A stretch of 64,000 bases of DNA, taken from positions 1 to 64,000 of the forward strand of contig NZ_PJZF01000008.1 in NCBI RefSeq assembly GCF_002858675.1, written 5' to 3'. The DNA is from Chimaeribacter californicus (lineage in GTDB: Bacteria; Pseudomonadota; Gammaproteobacteria; Enterobacterales; Enterobacteriaceae). The notes below the pieces were generated by a model. The model did not search any database. It was not told where the DNA came from and worked only from the letters and a program-made list of their open reading frames with translations. How positions within the stretch are numbered: position 1 is the first letter of the stretch; every line of letters begins with the position of its first letter. This document shows positions 21,200 through 28,134 of the stretch, piece after piece. The position numbers were made by a program, and so were the translations under genes.

Positions 21200-21222
21200 A
21201 TGTGTTGATATGTATATATTCC
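21200..21222 (+). promoter_or_regulatory. Candidate Cascade target site A of the mini-CRISPR guide
   Basis: PAM ATG (21200-21202) followed by TGTTGATATGTATATATTCC. It matches the guide at 15 of 20 positions, with mismatches at 6, 9, 11, 13 and 18. Seed positions 1-5, 7 and 8 are all paired, and positions 6 and 18 are flipped out in Cascade. It lies about 20 bp upstream of the predicted -35 of the mini-CRISPR, so it could also mediate self-control. Confidence 0.55.
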
Positions 21223-21351
21223 TCAAACCATTTTCATAAAAAATAAGGTGTTGTCAGTGATTGTTTTTTTCAGGTAACATATTAATGTTTTGTTTTTATC
21301 AATTTGTAATAATGTTATTGCTAATGATCTTCATGGGGTTAGGGTTTCTTA

Positions 21352-21374
21352 AAGTGTTGCTAAGCTATTTTTCC
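21352..21374 (+). promoter_or_regulatory. Candidate Cascade target site B of the mini-CRISPR guide
   Basis: The preferred type I-E PAM AAG (21352-21354) is followed by TGTTGCTAAGCTATTTTTCC. It matches the guide at 15 of 20 positions: 1-5, 7-11, 13, 15, 17, 19 and 20. Mismatches are at 6, 12, 14, 16 and 18, and 6, 12 and 18 are the positions that do not pair in Cascade. The site is 157 bp upstream of the 96-aa gene and overlaps an inverted repeat. This is the stronger of the two sites. Confidence 0.65.
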
Positions 21375-21478
21375 ATTTAGCTTGCATATCCTTTTTTTGC
21401 GGGGTAGTCTTTACCCAAGCTATTAATTGTAACCGAAATATTCATGTTTAATTATATTTATATTAATATTTAGCTTGC
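21363..21478. repeat. Repeated AAGCTATT / ATTTAGCTTGC modules upstream of the cas8e operon
   Basis: AAGCTATT occurs at 21363-21370 and 21417-21424, and ATTTAGCTTGC at 21375-21385 and 21468-21478. The first pair also forms an inverted repeat (AAGCTA...TAGCTT, 9-nt loop). This looks like a duplicated regulator-binding module in an AT-rich promoter region, which in E. coli is where H-NS and LeuO act on cas genes. Weak promoter-like boxes (TTGTAA at 21427, AATTAT at 21450) lie between the copies. Confidence 0.4.
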
Positions 21479-21530
21479 TAACGTTCCGTGGTGCTAAGTG
21501 ATGACAGCGAATCATATAAAGGAGTTATAA

Positions 21531-21821
21531 ATGTTAAGCGAGTCATTTGCTGTAATGATTAATTTCCATTCCACGTCTTCTGAGGTTGCTTTGATGTTAA
21601 ATTCAAATCAAATAAATTTCGATATTTATAAAATTGGGGCGGGCATGTTACTAGGAAGCGGGTTTTTATTGCACAACAATATTACCCCAGTGAGTTTTTT
21701 GATGAATTGTAAAAAAAGAGCTTGGCGCTCAGCTAAATTAAAGGTTAAAAGTTTCGATTCAGAGTTTATCCTTAAATTTGGATCATGGAAAGCTGATATT
21801 CATGTAACAAAAAATAAGTGA
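21531..21821 (+). CDS. Unknown 96-aa protein encoded between cas3 and cas8e
   Basis: I do not recognise this family. The ATG at 21531 has a strong ribosome site (AAGGAG, 21520-21525), and the frame is open to TGA at 21821. The protein has a moderately hydrophobic centre (IGAGMLLGSGFLLHNN), a basic stretch (NCKKRAWRSAKLKVK) and a Lys-rich C-terminus. Codon use is AT-rich, unlike cas3 or cas7e. It sits downstream of both candidate Cascade target sites and 76 bp before cas8e on the same strand, so it is probably co-transcribed with Cascade. It could be a regulator, an anti-CRISPR-like modulator or a Cascade-guarded toxin; none can be chosen from sequence. Confidence 0.6.
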   Translation: MLSESFAVMINFHSTSSEVALMLNSNQINFDIYKIGAGMLLGSGFLLHNNITPVSFLMNCKKRAWRSAKLKVKSFDSEFILKFGSWKADIHVTKNK

Positions 21822-21897
21822 TTAAACTCTAAATTGCCACGGATGGCGATCATCTAAGTAGCTATTCTTTTACAATTCTTTATCAAGGAGGGACTAA

Positions 21898-24057
21898 ATG
21901 TGGTCTCTTTTAACTCATGCCTGGCTTCCCGCCCGGTTTAAAGATGGGCACCTGGAAAAAATTGCGCCTTGTCAATTATCAGATGAAAACATTATCAATA
22001 TTGCCGCCCCGCGCGCCGATCTTCAGGGCGCGGCCTGGCAATTCCTGATTGGTTTGCTGCAAACTGCGCTGCCTCCAGAGGATAGCGAAGAATGGGGGGA
22101 GGTCTGGCGTCGTGGGCTGACGGAGCAGCAGGTAACAGAGGCGTTTTCCCGGCTTGAGCACGCGTTTCAGTTCGGCCCGGCGTCCCCCTCTTTTATGCAG
22201 GATGCCGAACCCTTACAGGGTGACCCCATCGCCATTGGCCAACTGCTGGTCGAAGCGCCCGGCGCACAAACCACAAAGTTCAACAAAGACCACTTTGTAA
22301 AACGCGGCACGCTGGAAAGGCTCTGCCCGCACTGTGCCGCGCTGGCACTGTTTGCCCTGCAAACCAATGCGCCATCCGGGGGCCAGGGCTATCGTACTGG
22401 GTTACGCGGCGGCGGCCCCATCACTACCTTGCTGGAGCTGAAGCACACGGATGCCACCCGTGATTATCCGTTATGGCGCAAACTCTGGCTGAATGTGATG
22501 CCGCAACCGCAGAATGAAACACTCGTTTATGATGCCCGCATTTTTCCGTGGCTTGCGCCCACCCGCACCAGTGAAAAAGCCAGCGGCATCACCACCCCTA
22601 CAGACAGCCATGAGTTACAGGCGTACTGGGGAATGCCGCGCCGTTTCCGCATTGACTTTGCCAACACGGTGGAGGGCCGTTGCGATCTCTGCGGTGAGCA
22701 CCATCCGGCACTGCTGCAACAGATCACCGCCAAAAACTATGGCATGCAATATGTCGGCTGGCGGCACCCGCTGACCCCCTATCGCCAGCCGAAAAAAGAG
22801 GGCGGTGAGCTGTTTTCCCGGAAAGGCCAGCCGGGTGGCATCGTCTACCGCGACTGGCTGGGGCTGATGTGGAAAACACAGAGTGAGAATAACCATGAAT
22901 ACCCAGCGCTAGTCGTGACAGCCTATCAGGCCCATAAATTACGGGAAGCAGGTATCCGGGTAGGGTTATGGAGCTTTGGCTACGATTTCGACAATATGAA
23001 AGCGCGCTGTTGGTATGAGCACCACACGCCATTATTGCTATTAGATCGTGAACATCAGGAATTGGTCGAAGGGCCATTACAGCGCGCAGTGGCGAATGCG
23101 ACACGCCACCTGAGCTTTCTGAAAAGCGCCTTAAAAGAGGCCTGGTTTGACAACCCTAAAGAGGCTCGGGGTGATTTCAGCTTTATTGATGTCGATTTCT
23201 GGCACCAGACCGAACCTCGCTTTACGGAATTCCTTGACAACATAACCGCTGAAACAGATATCCCCCTCAATCCGGAACAGCGTGATAAAATAGATCTTCA
23301 GGAAAGAGCATGGAAACGTTATTTACACCGTTCCTCGCTCAGTTATTTTGATAAGCATGTATTCACGCACCCAGATCAAAGTAATCTTGGCCGAATAATG
23401 AAGGCTAGGAGAAAATTCTTCGTCTTTGATAAGAAAATTTCGGCTAATAATAAAAAAGCAAGAGATTACATCATGAATTATTTAAGCGATGAACAAAAAA
23501 TTGCATTACGCAGTTGGCATGAAACAATAAATGATATTAAAGGGCGGCGGCTGCGTGCCTCATTGCGGCAATGTGAAGATATTAATCAAGTTTGCCAGAC
23601 CGAAGGTTTTCGCTCCCTGCTATTCAAAAAAGAGATGTCATCTTTGTTGAATAATGAACAGGAGTCTTGGCGTTTCATTGCAATGGCTTTGATAGCAGCG
23701 ACAGTATCTCATGTTAAAGTTAATAATGAACTTCAATTTTTTGCTACGCAATTAGGCGTCGAGAAAAATGGACGTCCTTTAATGTCTGAGCTGCGTTTTT
23801 CACGTTTATGCCATGCCAAAAGTCATGATGATTTATTGAGGCAATTACGCCGAGCCGTCAAGTTGTGTGAAGGTGAAATAAATATTCCCGCTTTGGCAGA
23901 AGGCATATTTCGCTGGTGCCGGGAAGAGAGTGATTATTATCTGAAATTAAAGCCTACGGAATATATCCGCATCCGCTGGGCAATGGAATATTACCAGGCG
24001 GTCACCCCTGAAGATGACCAGCTGGAATTTGACCAGACTGCACACCCCGTTAATTAA
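21898..24057 (+). CDS. cas8e-cas11: Fused Cas8e-Cas11 (Cse1-Cse2) Cascade subunit
   Basis: A single 719-aa frame. Cse1 is normally about 500 aa and Cse2 about 160-200 aa. Residues 1 to about 510 are Cas8e: MWSLLTHAWLPARF at the start, zinc-type Cys pairs CPHC and CDLC, and YRTGLRGGGPITTLL. Residues about 526-719 are Cas11: SDEQKIALRSWHE..., RFSRLCHAKSHDDLLRQLRRAVKLCEGEINIPALAEGIFRW. There is no separate cas11. Cas8e reads the PAM and recruits Cas3; Cas11 stabilises the R-loop. An in-frame ATG at 23473 (residue 526) behind a weak AAGAG could give free Cas11, since Cascade normally has one Cas8e and two Cas11. The ribosome site AAGGAGG at 21888 supports the first start. Confidence 0.9.
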   Translation: MWSLLTHAWLPARFKDGHLEKIAPCQLSDENIINIAAPRADLQGAAWQFLIGLLQTALPPEDSEEWGEVWRRGLTEQQVTEAFSRLEHAFQFGPASPSFMQDAEPLQGDPIAIGQLLVEAPGAQTTKFNKDHFVKRGTLERLCPHCAALALFALQTNAPSGGQGYRTGLRGGGPITTLLELKHTDATRDYPLWRKLWLNVMPQPQNETLVYDARIFPWLAPTRTSEKASGITTPTDSHELQAYWGMPRRFRIDFANTVEGRCDLCGEHHPALLQQITAKNYGMQYVGWRHPLTPYRQPKKEGGELFSRKGQPGGIVYRDWLGLMWKTQSENNHEYPALVVTAYQAHKLREAGIRVGLWSFGYDFDNMKARCWYEHHTPLLLLDREHQELVEGPLQRAVANATRHLSFLKSALKEAWFDNPKEARGDFSFIDVDFWHQTEPRFTEFLDNITAETDIPLNPEQRDKIDLQERAWKRYLHRSSLSYFDKHVFTHPDQSNLGRIMKARRKFFVFDKKISANNKKARDYIMNYLSDEQKIALRSWHETINDIKGRRLRASLRQCEDINQVCQTEGFRSLLFKKEMSSLLNNEQESWRFIAMALIAATVSHVKVNNELQFFATQLGVEKNGRPLMSELRFSRLCHAKSHDDLLRQLRRAVKLCEGEINIPALAEGIFRWCREESDYYLKLKPTEYIRIRWAMEYYQAVTPEDDQLEFDQTAHPVN

Positions 24058-24073
24058 TGTTAAAAGGACTTCG

Positions 24074-25144
24074 ATGATGACGACGTTTATTCAACTCCAC
24101 CTGTTGACCGCATACCCTGCTGCTAACCTGAACCGGGATGATACCGGCGCGCCGAAAACCGTGATGATGGGCGGCAGCGAACGCCTGCGCGTCTCTTCCC
24201 AAAGCCTGAAGCGCGCCTGGCGCACCTCCGATCTGTTTGAAGAGGCGATGGCCGGCCACATCGGCAAGCGCACTGCCCGCATCGGGCGCGAAGCTGCAAA
24301 AATCATGATAGCGCGCGGCGTCAATGAGAAAAAAGCGGCGGAGTGGGGCACCAAAATCGCCAACTATTTTGGCAAGGCCAAAAGCGCCAAAGAGAAAGAG
24401 TTAAAAGAGGATCCGTTGCTGAACACCGATACCGAACAGTTGGTGCATATCAGCCCGTTCGAATGGCAACGGGTGGAGCAACTGGCCGAACGCCTGGGCG
24501 AGGAAAAACGGGAACCAACTGCCGATGAGCTGAGCCTGCTCACCGCACAGCGGATGGCGGTGGACATTTCCCTGTTTGGCCGCATGCTGGCCTCGTCGCC
24601 GGAATTCAATGTGGAAGCAGTCTGCCAGGTGGCGCACGCCGTTGGCGTCAGCACCACCGTGGTAGAGGATGACTTCTTCACGGCGGTGGACGACCTGCGG
24701 CAAGACAACGGGGAAACCGGCGCCGGGCATATGGGGGAACAGGGCTTCGGTGCGGCGCTGTTCTACAACTACCTCTGCATTGATCGTGACCAGCTGCTGA
24801 AAAACCTCAATAACGACGAAGAACTCACCCAGCGCGCGTTACGGGCCTTAACCGAATGTGCGCTGAAAGTCTCGCCGACCGGGAAACAGAACAGCTTCGC
24901 CTCACGCGCCTACGCCTCCTGGGCGCTGGCGGAAAAAGGCACGGAACAGCCCCGTACGCTGGCGGCCGCCTTCTACAAACCGGTGTATGGCGATGACCAC
25001 ATTACGCAGGCGATTTCGCGCATTACGGCGTTGCGTAAAAACATGGATGCGGTTTATCAGTGCCGGGGTAATCAGGTGGCGGAACTCAACGCGCTTACCG
25101 GCGAAGGCACGCTGGAAAACTTCCTCGGTTTTGTCAGCGCATAA
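24074..25144 (+). CDS. cas7: Cascade backbone subunit Cas7e (CasC/Cse4)
   Basis: A RAMP-fold subunit that polymerises along the crRNA, six copies in normal Cascade, each covering 6 nt. The N-terminus FIQLHLLTAYPAANLNRDDTGAPKTVMMGGSERLRVSSQSLKRAWR is the Cas7e signature. The middle has MAVDISLFGRMLASS and VDDLRQDNGETGAGHMGEQGFGAALFYNY. The ATG at 24074 is preceded by AAAAGGA; a second ATG follows at 24077, and the frame is open upstream to 24014 inside the fusion gene. Length about 356 aa is normal. Confidence 0.95.
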   Translation: MMTTFIQLHLLTAYPAANLNRDDTGAPKTVMMGGSERLRVSSQSLKRAWRTSDLFEEAMAGHIGKRTARIGREAAKIMIARGVNEKKAAEWGTKIANYFGKAKSAKEKELKEDPLLNTDTEQLVHISPFEWQRVEQLAERLGEEKREPTADELSLLTAQRMAVDISLFGRMLASSPEFNVEAVCQVAHAVGVSTTVVEDDFFTAVDDLRQDNGETGAGHMGEQGFGAALFYNYLCIDRDQLLKNLNNDEELTQRALRALTECALKVSPTGKQNSFASRAYASWALAEKGTEQPRTLAAAFYKPVYGDDHITQAISRITALRKNMDAVYQCRGNQVAELNALTGEGTLENFLGFVSA

Positions 25145-25153
25145 GGAGAGGCC

Positions 25154-25909
25154 ATGAGTGATTATCTGGTCTTTCAGCTCCAGGGGCCGATGGCCTCCTG
25201 GGGGGAGCCGGCACCGGGTGAGGTGCGGCACACGCACCCGCTGCCGTCACGTTCTGCGCTGCTGGGGTTGCTGGCCGCCGCGCTCGGCATTCGCCGCGAC
25301 GAGGAGCAACGGTTGGCGGAATTCAACCGGCACTATCAGTTTTTGGTCTGCGCCAATGAAAAAAGCCACTGGATGCGTGACTACCATACGGTACAGGTAC
25401 CGAAAGAGAGCCGTAAAACACGCTATTTCACCCGGCGTGATGAGCTTCGCCGCGACCCGTTACTGTTACAGACCACCCTCTCACGCCGTGATTTTTACTG
25501 TGACGGCTACTGGCTGGTGGTGGTTTCTATGACAGAAGGTGCGCCTTATCCGTTAACGGCGTTGCAGCAGGCGCTGAAGCAGCCGGTATTTCCGCTCTGC
25601 CTGGGCCGTAAAAGCCACCCACTGGCGCTGCCGCTCTGGCCGCACTGTTTCAGCGGCGAGATAGGAGCGGTGCTGAAACAGGCACGGAACCACTATCGCC
25701 AGGCTCTGCAAGATCTGAAGGTGATGGCGGCCTTTATCACAGATTTACATCCCTGTTTCTGGTGGGAGGGTGACCACCCAGGCCTGACGGTCACCACCGT
25801 GACCCAGCGCCGCGACCAGCCGCTGAGCCGCCGTCGTTGGCAGTTTGCCGAACGCATGGTGAAGAAAGGGCATCTGCCGGAGGAGACACCATGTATTTCT
25901 CAAGAATAA
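25154..25909 (+). CDS. cas5: Cascade subunit Cas5e (CasD)
   Basis: A 251-aa RAMP protein that caps the crRNA 5' handle. The N-terminus LVFQLQGPMASWGEPAPGEVRHTHPLPSRSALLGLLAAALGI is diagnostic of type I-E Cas5. It starts 9 bp after cas7, behind AAGGAGAG, and its end overlaps cas6e by 19 bp, so the genes are translationally linked. It needs the ATAAACCG-type handle, which the mini-CRISPR keeps as CTAAACCG. Confidence 0.95.
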   Translation: MSDYLVFQLQGPMASWGEPAPGEVRHTHPLPSRSALLGLLAAALGIRRDEEQRLAEFNRHYQFLVCANEKSHWMRDYHTVQVPKESRKTRYFTRRDELRRDPLLLQTTLSRRDFYCDGYWLVVVSMTEGAPYPLTALQQALKQPVFPLCLGRKSHPLALPLWPHCFSGEIGAVLKQARNHYRQALQDLKVMAAFITDLHPCFWWEGDHPGLTVTTVTQRRDQPLSRRRWQFAERMVKKGHLPEETPCISQE

Positions 25910-26553
25910 CGGTGCCGGTAGGCGCGTTTGCGCCGCAGCAACTGTTTCAACTCGCCCGTGCCGGTGAATATGTTTTTCATCAATGGTTATGGGAACTGTT
26001 CCCGTATCAGCAACAGCGTGATTTTATCTATCGCCGGGAGGAGCGCCGGGGCGCATTGCGGTTCTATTTGCTGTCACACAGCCAGCCAGTCGCGGAACAC
26101 CCGTTGCTGCAGGTGGAATGCAAACCCTTCACGCCGCACCTTGAGGCCGGGATGCAACTCGGCTTCTCCCTGCGGGCGAACCCGGTGATCTGTCGGCAGG
26201 GAAAGAAACATGACTTGCTGATGCATACCAAACACCGGCTGCGCAACGCGGTGAAGCCTGAAGAGATCTGGGCGCATCAGGAGCGCGCCGCGCAGGAATG
26301 GCTGGTGAGTCAGGGGGCGCAGGCCGGGTTCACGCTGCTGCCGGGGGCGGTGTCCGTGATGAGCTATCAGCAACAGCAGGTCGTGCGCCCGAAATCACGC
26401 AGCCTGGTGCAGTTCAGCACTGTGGATTTCAGCGGTGTGCTGACGGTGGATGATCCCGCCCGCTTTACTGAACAATGGGCAAAAGGCTTCGGCAAAAGCC
26501 GGGCATTCGGCTGTGGCCTGATGCTGATAAAACCCGCGGAGGGGCAAGCGTGA
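25891..26553 (+). CDS. cas6: CRISPR RNA endonuclease Cas6e (CasE/Cse3)
   Basis: A 220-aa enzyme that cuts pre-crRNA at the 3' base of the repeat hairpin and stays bound to it. It begins MYFSRITV and has the catalytic-His region FHQWLWELFP near residue 25. The C-terminal glycine-rich loop GFGKSRAFGCGLMLIKP is typical of Cas6e. The ATG at 25891 behind GGAGG is preferred over the longer frame. The cas1 remnant starts in an overlapping GTGA. Confidence 0.94.
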   Translation: MYFSRITVPVGAFAPQQLFQLARAGEYVFHQWLWELFPYQQQRDFIYRREERRGALRFYLLSHSQPVAEHPLLQVECKPFTPHLEAGMQLGFSLRANPVICRQGKKHDLLMHTKHRLRNAVKPEEIWAHQERAAQEWLVSQGAQAGFTLLPGAVSVMSYQQQQVVRPKSRSLVQFSTVDFSGVLTVDDPARFTEQWAKGFGKSRAFGCGLMLIKPAEGQA

Positions 26554-26804
26554 GCTATGTTCCGCTTAACCCTATTCCGTTAAAAGATCGAACTTCCATG
26601 ATCTTTTTGCAATATGGCCAGTTGGATGTGTTGGACGGCGCGTTTGTATTAATCGATAAAACCGGGGTGCGTACCCACATCCCGGTTGGGGCGGTAGCCT
26701 GCATTATGCTGGAGCCGGGAACGCGGGTATCCCATGCAGCCGTCCGGTTGGCGGCCACTGTGGGCACGCTGCTGGTATGGGTGGGTGCTCCTGGACTAGG
26801 ACGT
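26550..26804 (+). pseudogene. cas1: Truncated cas1 (5' 80 codons only)
   Basis: Starts with GTG at 26550 overlapping the cas6e stop. The sequence YVPLNPIPLKDRTSMIFLQYGQLDVLDGAFVLIDKTG through AVRLAATVGTLLVWVG is a clear type I-E Cas1 N-terminus. Identity ends after WVG; a few codons later the frame enters a CRISPR repeat and reads VFPARAGINRLRGE before TGA at 26847. Cas1 is normally about 305 aa, so the whole catalytic alpha-helical domain (Glu, His, Asp metal ligands) is gone. No cas2 and no leader follow. A deletion from cas1 into the spacer array is the simplest explanation, leaving spacer acquisition dead. Confidence 0.92.
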
Positions 26805-26894
26805 GTGTTCCCCGCGAGAGCGGGGATAAACCGGTTGCGAGGTGAATGATTAGTGAGCGTTAAACGTGTTCCCCGCGAGAGCGGGGATAAACCG
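26805..26894 (+). CRISPR. Residual type I-E CRISPR array: two repeats, one spacer
   Basis: Two identical 29-nt repeats at 26805-26833 and 26866-26894, beginning GTGTTCCCCGCGAGAG and ending GGGGATAAACCG, flank a 32-nt spacer (26834-26865). Repeat and spacer lengths are standard for type I-E. The first repeat directly follows the broken cas1, with a probable fragment of an older spacer (about 26788-26804) between. No leader is present, so expression would depend on read-through from the cas operon. The spacer's target is unknown to me. Confidence 0.95.
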
Positions 26895-27302
26895 TGGTTA
26901 CACGGGCTGACGACCCTGGTGCTGCTTATCGTAGTCGTGGGGTTTCTGCTGCTGAACCGTACAGCAGACTACAAGGCCGATGACGTCTTCTATGTCAGCC
27001 GCCAGGTTACCCCGGAGTTATGGCTCTACGCGACCCGGAACGACAGCGGAAACGCCACTGTGCCGGTAGTGTACCGGTATTATCTGTCGTCAAAAATCAC
27101 CGGGTCTGAAGACGAGGTGGTTGATGCACTGCACAGCCAGATCCCATTTCTCGAGGGAACAGGGGATATTTCCGCGATCAGCGCCGAAAACAACCGCGTC
27201 AGAATCGTATACAGTGGCCGGGTCTACTCGCTGGATGAGTCAGCGCACTATACCGTCAATGGGGAAACAGTGACCGTTCGTCTTGCCTACGAAATTCAAT
27301 AG
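26853..27302 (+). CDS. Single-pass membrane protein whose 5' end is made of CRISPR spacer and repeat
   Basis: A 149-aa frame from a GTG at 26853, which lies inside the spacer behind GAGGT at 26840. Codons 5-14 are encoded by the second CRISPR repeat (RVPRESGDKP). Then come a hydrophobic helix (LTTLVLLIVVVGFLLL, about residues 18-34) and a C-terminal domain of about 110 residues with regular beta-like alternation (VPVVYRYYLSSKITG, VRIVYSGRVYSLDES). I do not recognise the family. The body of the gene looks like an ordinary enterobacterial protein; the start may be new, created by the deletion that removed the rest of the array. No better start exists after the repeat. Confidence 0.6.
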   Translation: MSVKRVPRESGDKPWLHGLTTLVLLIVVVGFLLLNRTADYKADDVFYVSRQVTPELWLYATRNDSGNATVPVVYRYYLSSKITGSEDEVVDALHSQIPFLEGTGDISAISAENNRVRIVYSGRVYSLDESAHYTVNGETVTVRLAYEIQ

Positions 27303-27330
27303 TCCGGTATAATTGGAATACCGCAGAACG

Positions 27331-27359
27331 CGTTCCCCGCGAGTGCGGGGCTAAACCGT
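27331..27359 (+). repeat. Variant solitary CRISPR repeat upstream of yajD
   Basis: A 29-nt sequence identical to the array repeats at 26 positions (changes at 2, 15 and 22), ending GGGGCTAAACCG. It stands 436 bp after the second array repeat and 33 bp before yajD. The hairpin CCCCGC...GCGGGG is intact. The CTAAACCG end matches pseudo-repeat 1 of the mini-CRISPR. Confidence 0.9.
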
Positions 27360-27392
27360 AACATCATCTCTTTATCACAGGTACTATCAATA

Positions 27393-27740
27393 ATGGCTCT
27401 GATCCCAAAAAACTACACGCGGCTGGAAAGTGGCTACCGTGAGAAAGCATTAAAACTCTATCCGTGGGTATGTGGGCGCTGCTCACGGGAGTTCGTTTAC
27501 TCCAACCTGCGCGAATTAACGGTTCACCATATCGATCATGACCATACCAATAACCCGGAAGACGGCAGTAACTGGGAGTTATTGTGTCTCTATTGCCATG
27601 ATCACGAACACTCGAAGTACACAGAAGCTGACCAGTACGGCACCACCGTGGTGGCGGGAGAAGACGCGCAAAAAGATGTAGGGGCAGCAACCTATAGCCC
27701 CTTTGCTGATTTAAAGGCGATGCTTAATAAGAAGAAATAA
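27393..27740 (+). CDS. yajD: HNH nuclease family protein YajD
   Basis: A 115-aa small HNH protein. Zinc Cys pairs are CGRC and CLYC; the HNH core is LTVHHIDHDHTNNPEDGSNWELLCLYCHDHEHS, with the His-His dyad and Asn in place. It matches E. coli YajD in length. It is a widespread chromosomal gene, not a cas gene, but here it sits between two CRISPR-repeat-like elements. No phage genes adjoin it. Nuclease activity in vivo is not established for the family. Confidence 0.9.
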   Translation: MALIPKNYTRLESGYREKALKLYPWVCGRCSREFVYSNLRELTVHHIDHDHTNNPEDGSNWELLCLYCHDHEHSKYTEADQYGTTVVAGEDAQKDVGAATYSPFADLKAMLNKKK

Positions 27741-27813
27741 TGTCAGCCACGCGCGCCGTGGCCCTGTACCTCGCCGGTGACATCAGGCGTTCTGCATCAT
27801 TGAAATATCACAG

Positions 27814-27845
27814 GGCGTTATCCCCGCATAAACAGGGGTAACGCC
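27814..27845 (-). repeat. Inverted, repeat-like hairpin downstream of yajD
   Basis: GGCGTTA and TAACGCC form a perfect 7-bp outer stem, with CCCC/GGGG inside after a bulged T. On the minus strand it begins GGCGTTACCCC and has TGCGGGGATAA, so it resembles the local CRISPR repeat with extra complementarity at the ends. It may be a decayed CRISPR unit used as the yajD terminator, or a terminator that resembles one by chance. Confidence 0.5.
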
Positions 27846-28023
27846 TCTGCTTTTACTTTGCCAGCAAAAAGAACAGCCCGGTGAGCGCGGCGCTTATCAG
27901 GCCACCGGGCGCGGCCATTGATTCGGCCGGGCTAATTTTCAGCCATTTATGCGGGGCCAGCCATATACCGGCCGTTGGGCTTTTGCAGACATCGCCCGGG
28001 ATCAGACAGGGTTCCCCGGTTTG

Positions 28024-28037
28024 TACATTTCGTTACG
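28024..28037 (+). promoter_or_regulatory. RstA box in the asr promoter
   Basis: TACATTTCGTTACG matches 13 of 14 positions of the RstA motif TACATNTNGTTACA. It lies about 110 bp before the asr start, consistent with acid induction of asr by RstBA. The remainder of the 394-bp gap from yajD holds the repeat-like hairpin and no credible gene. Confidence 0.75.
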
Positions 28038-28134
28038 CAGCGACACCAATCACTCACGGAGCGCTAACCGTAAACTGCGTAGACTCTCCTCACCGGCCCA
28101 CTCCGGGCTGACTCCCAACACGCTGAGGAATGTT

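Noticed and set aside
21246-21268. Third AGG-TGTTG sequence as another guide target
   Set aside because: Only positions 1-5, 8 and a few distal bases match the guide; position 7 in the seed is wrong, so it is no better than chance in AT-rich DNA.
21444-21473. Nine-codon frame MFNYIYINI as a CreT-like toxic mini-gene
   Set aside because: No ribosome site and no run of rare codons; it is what AT-rich sequence gives by chance.
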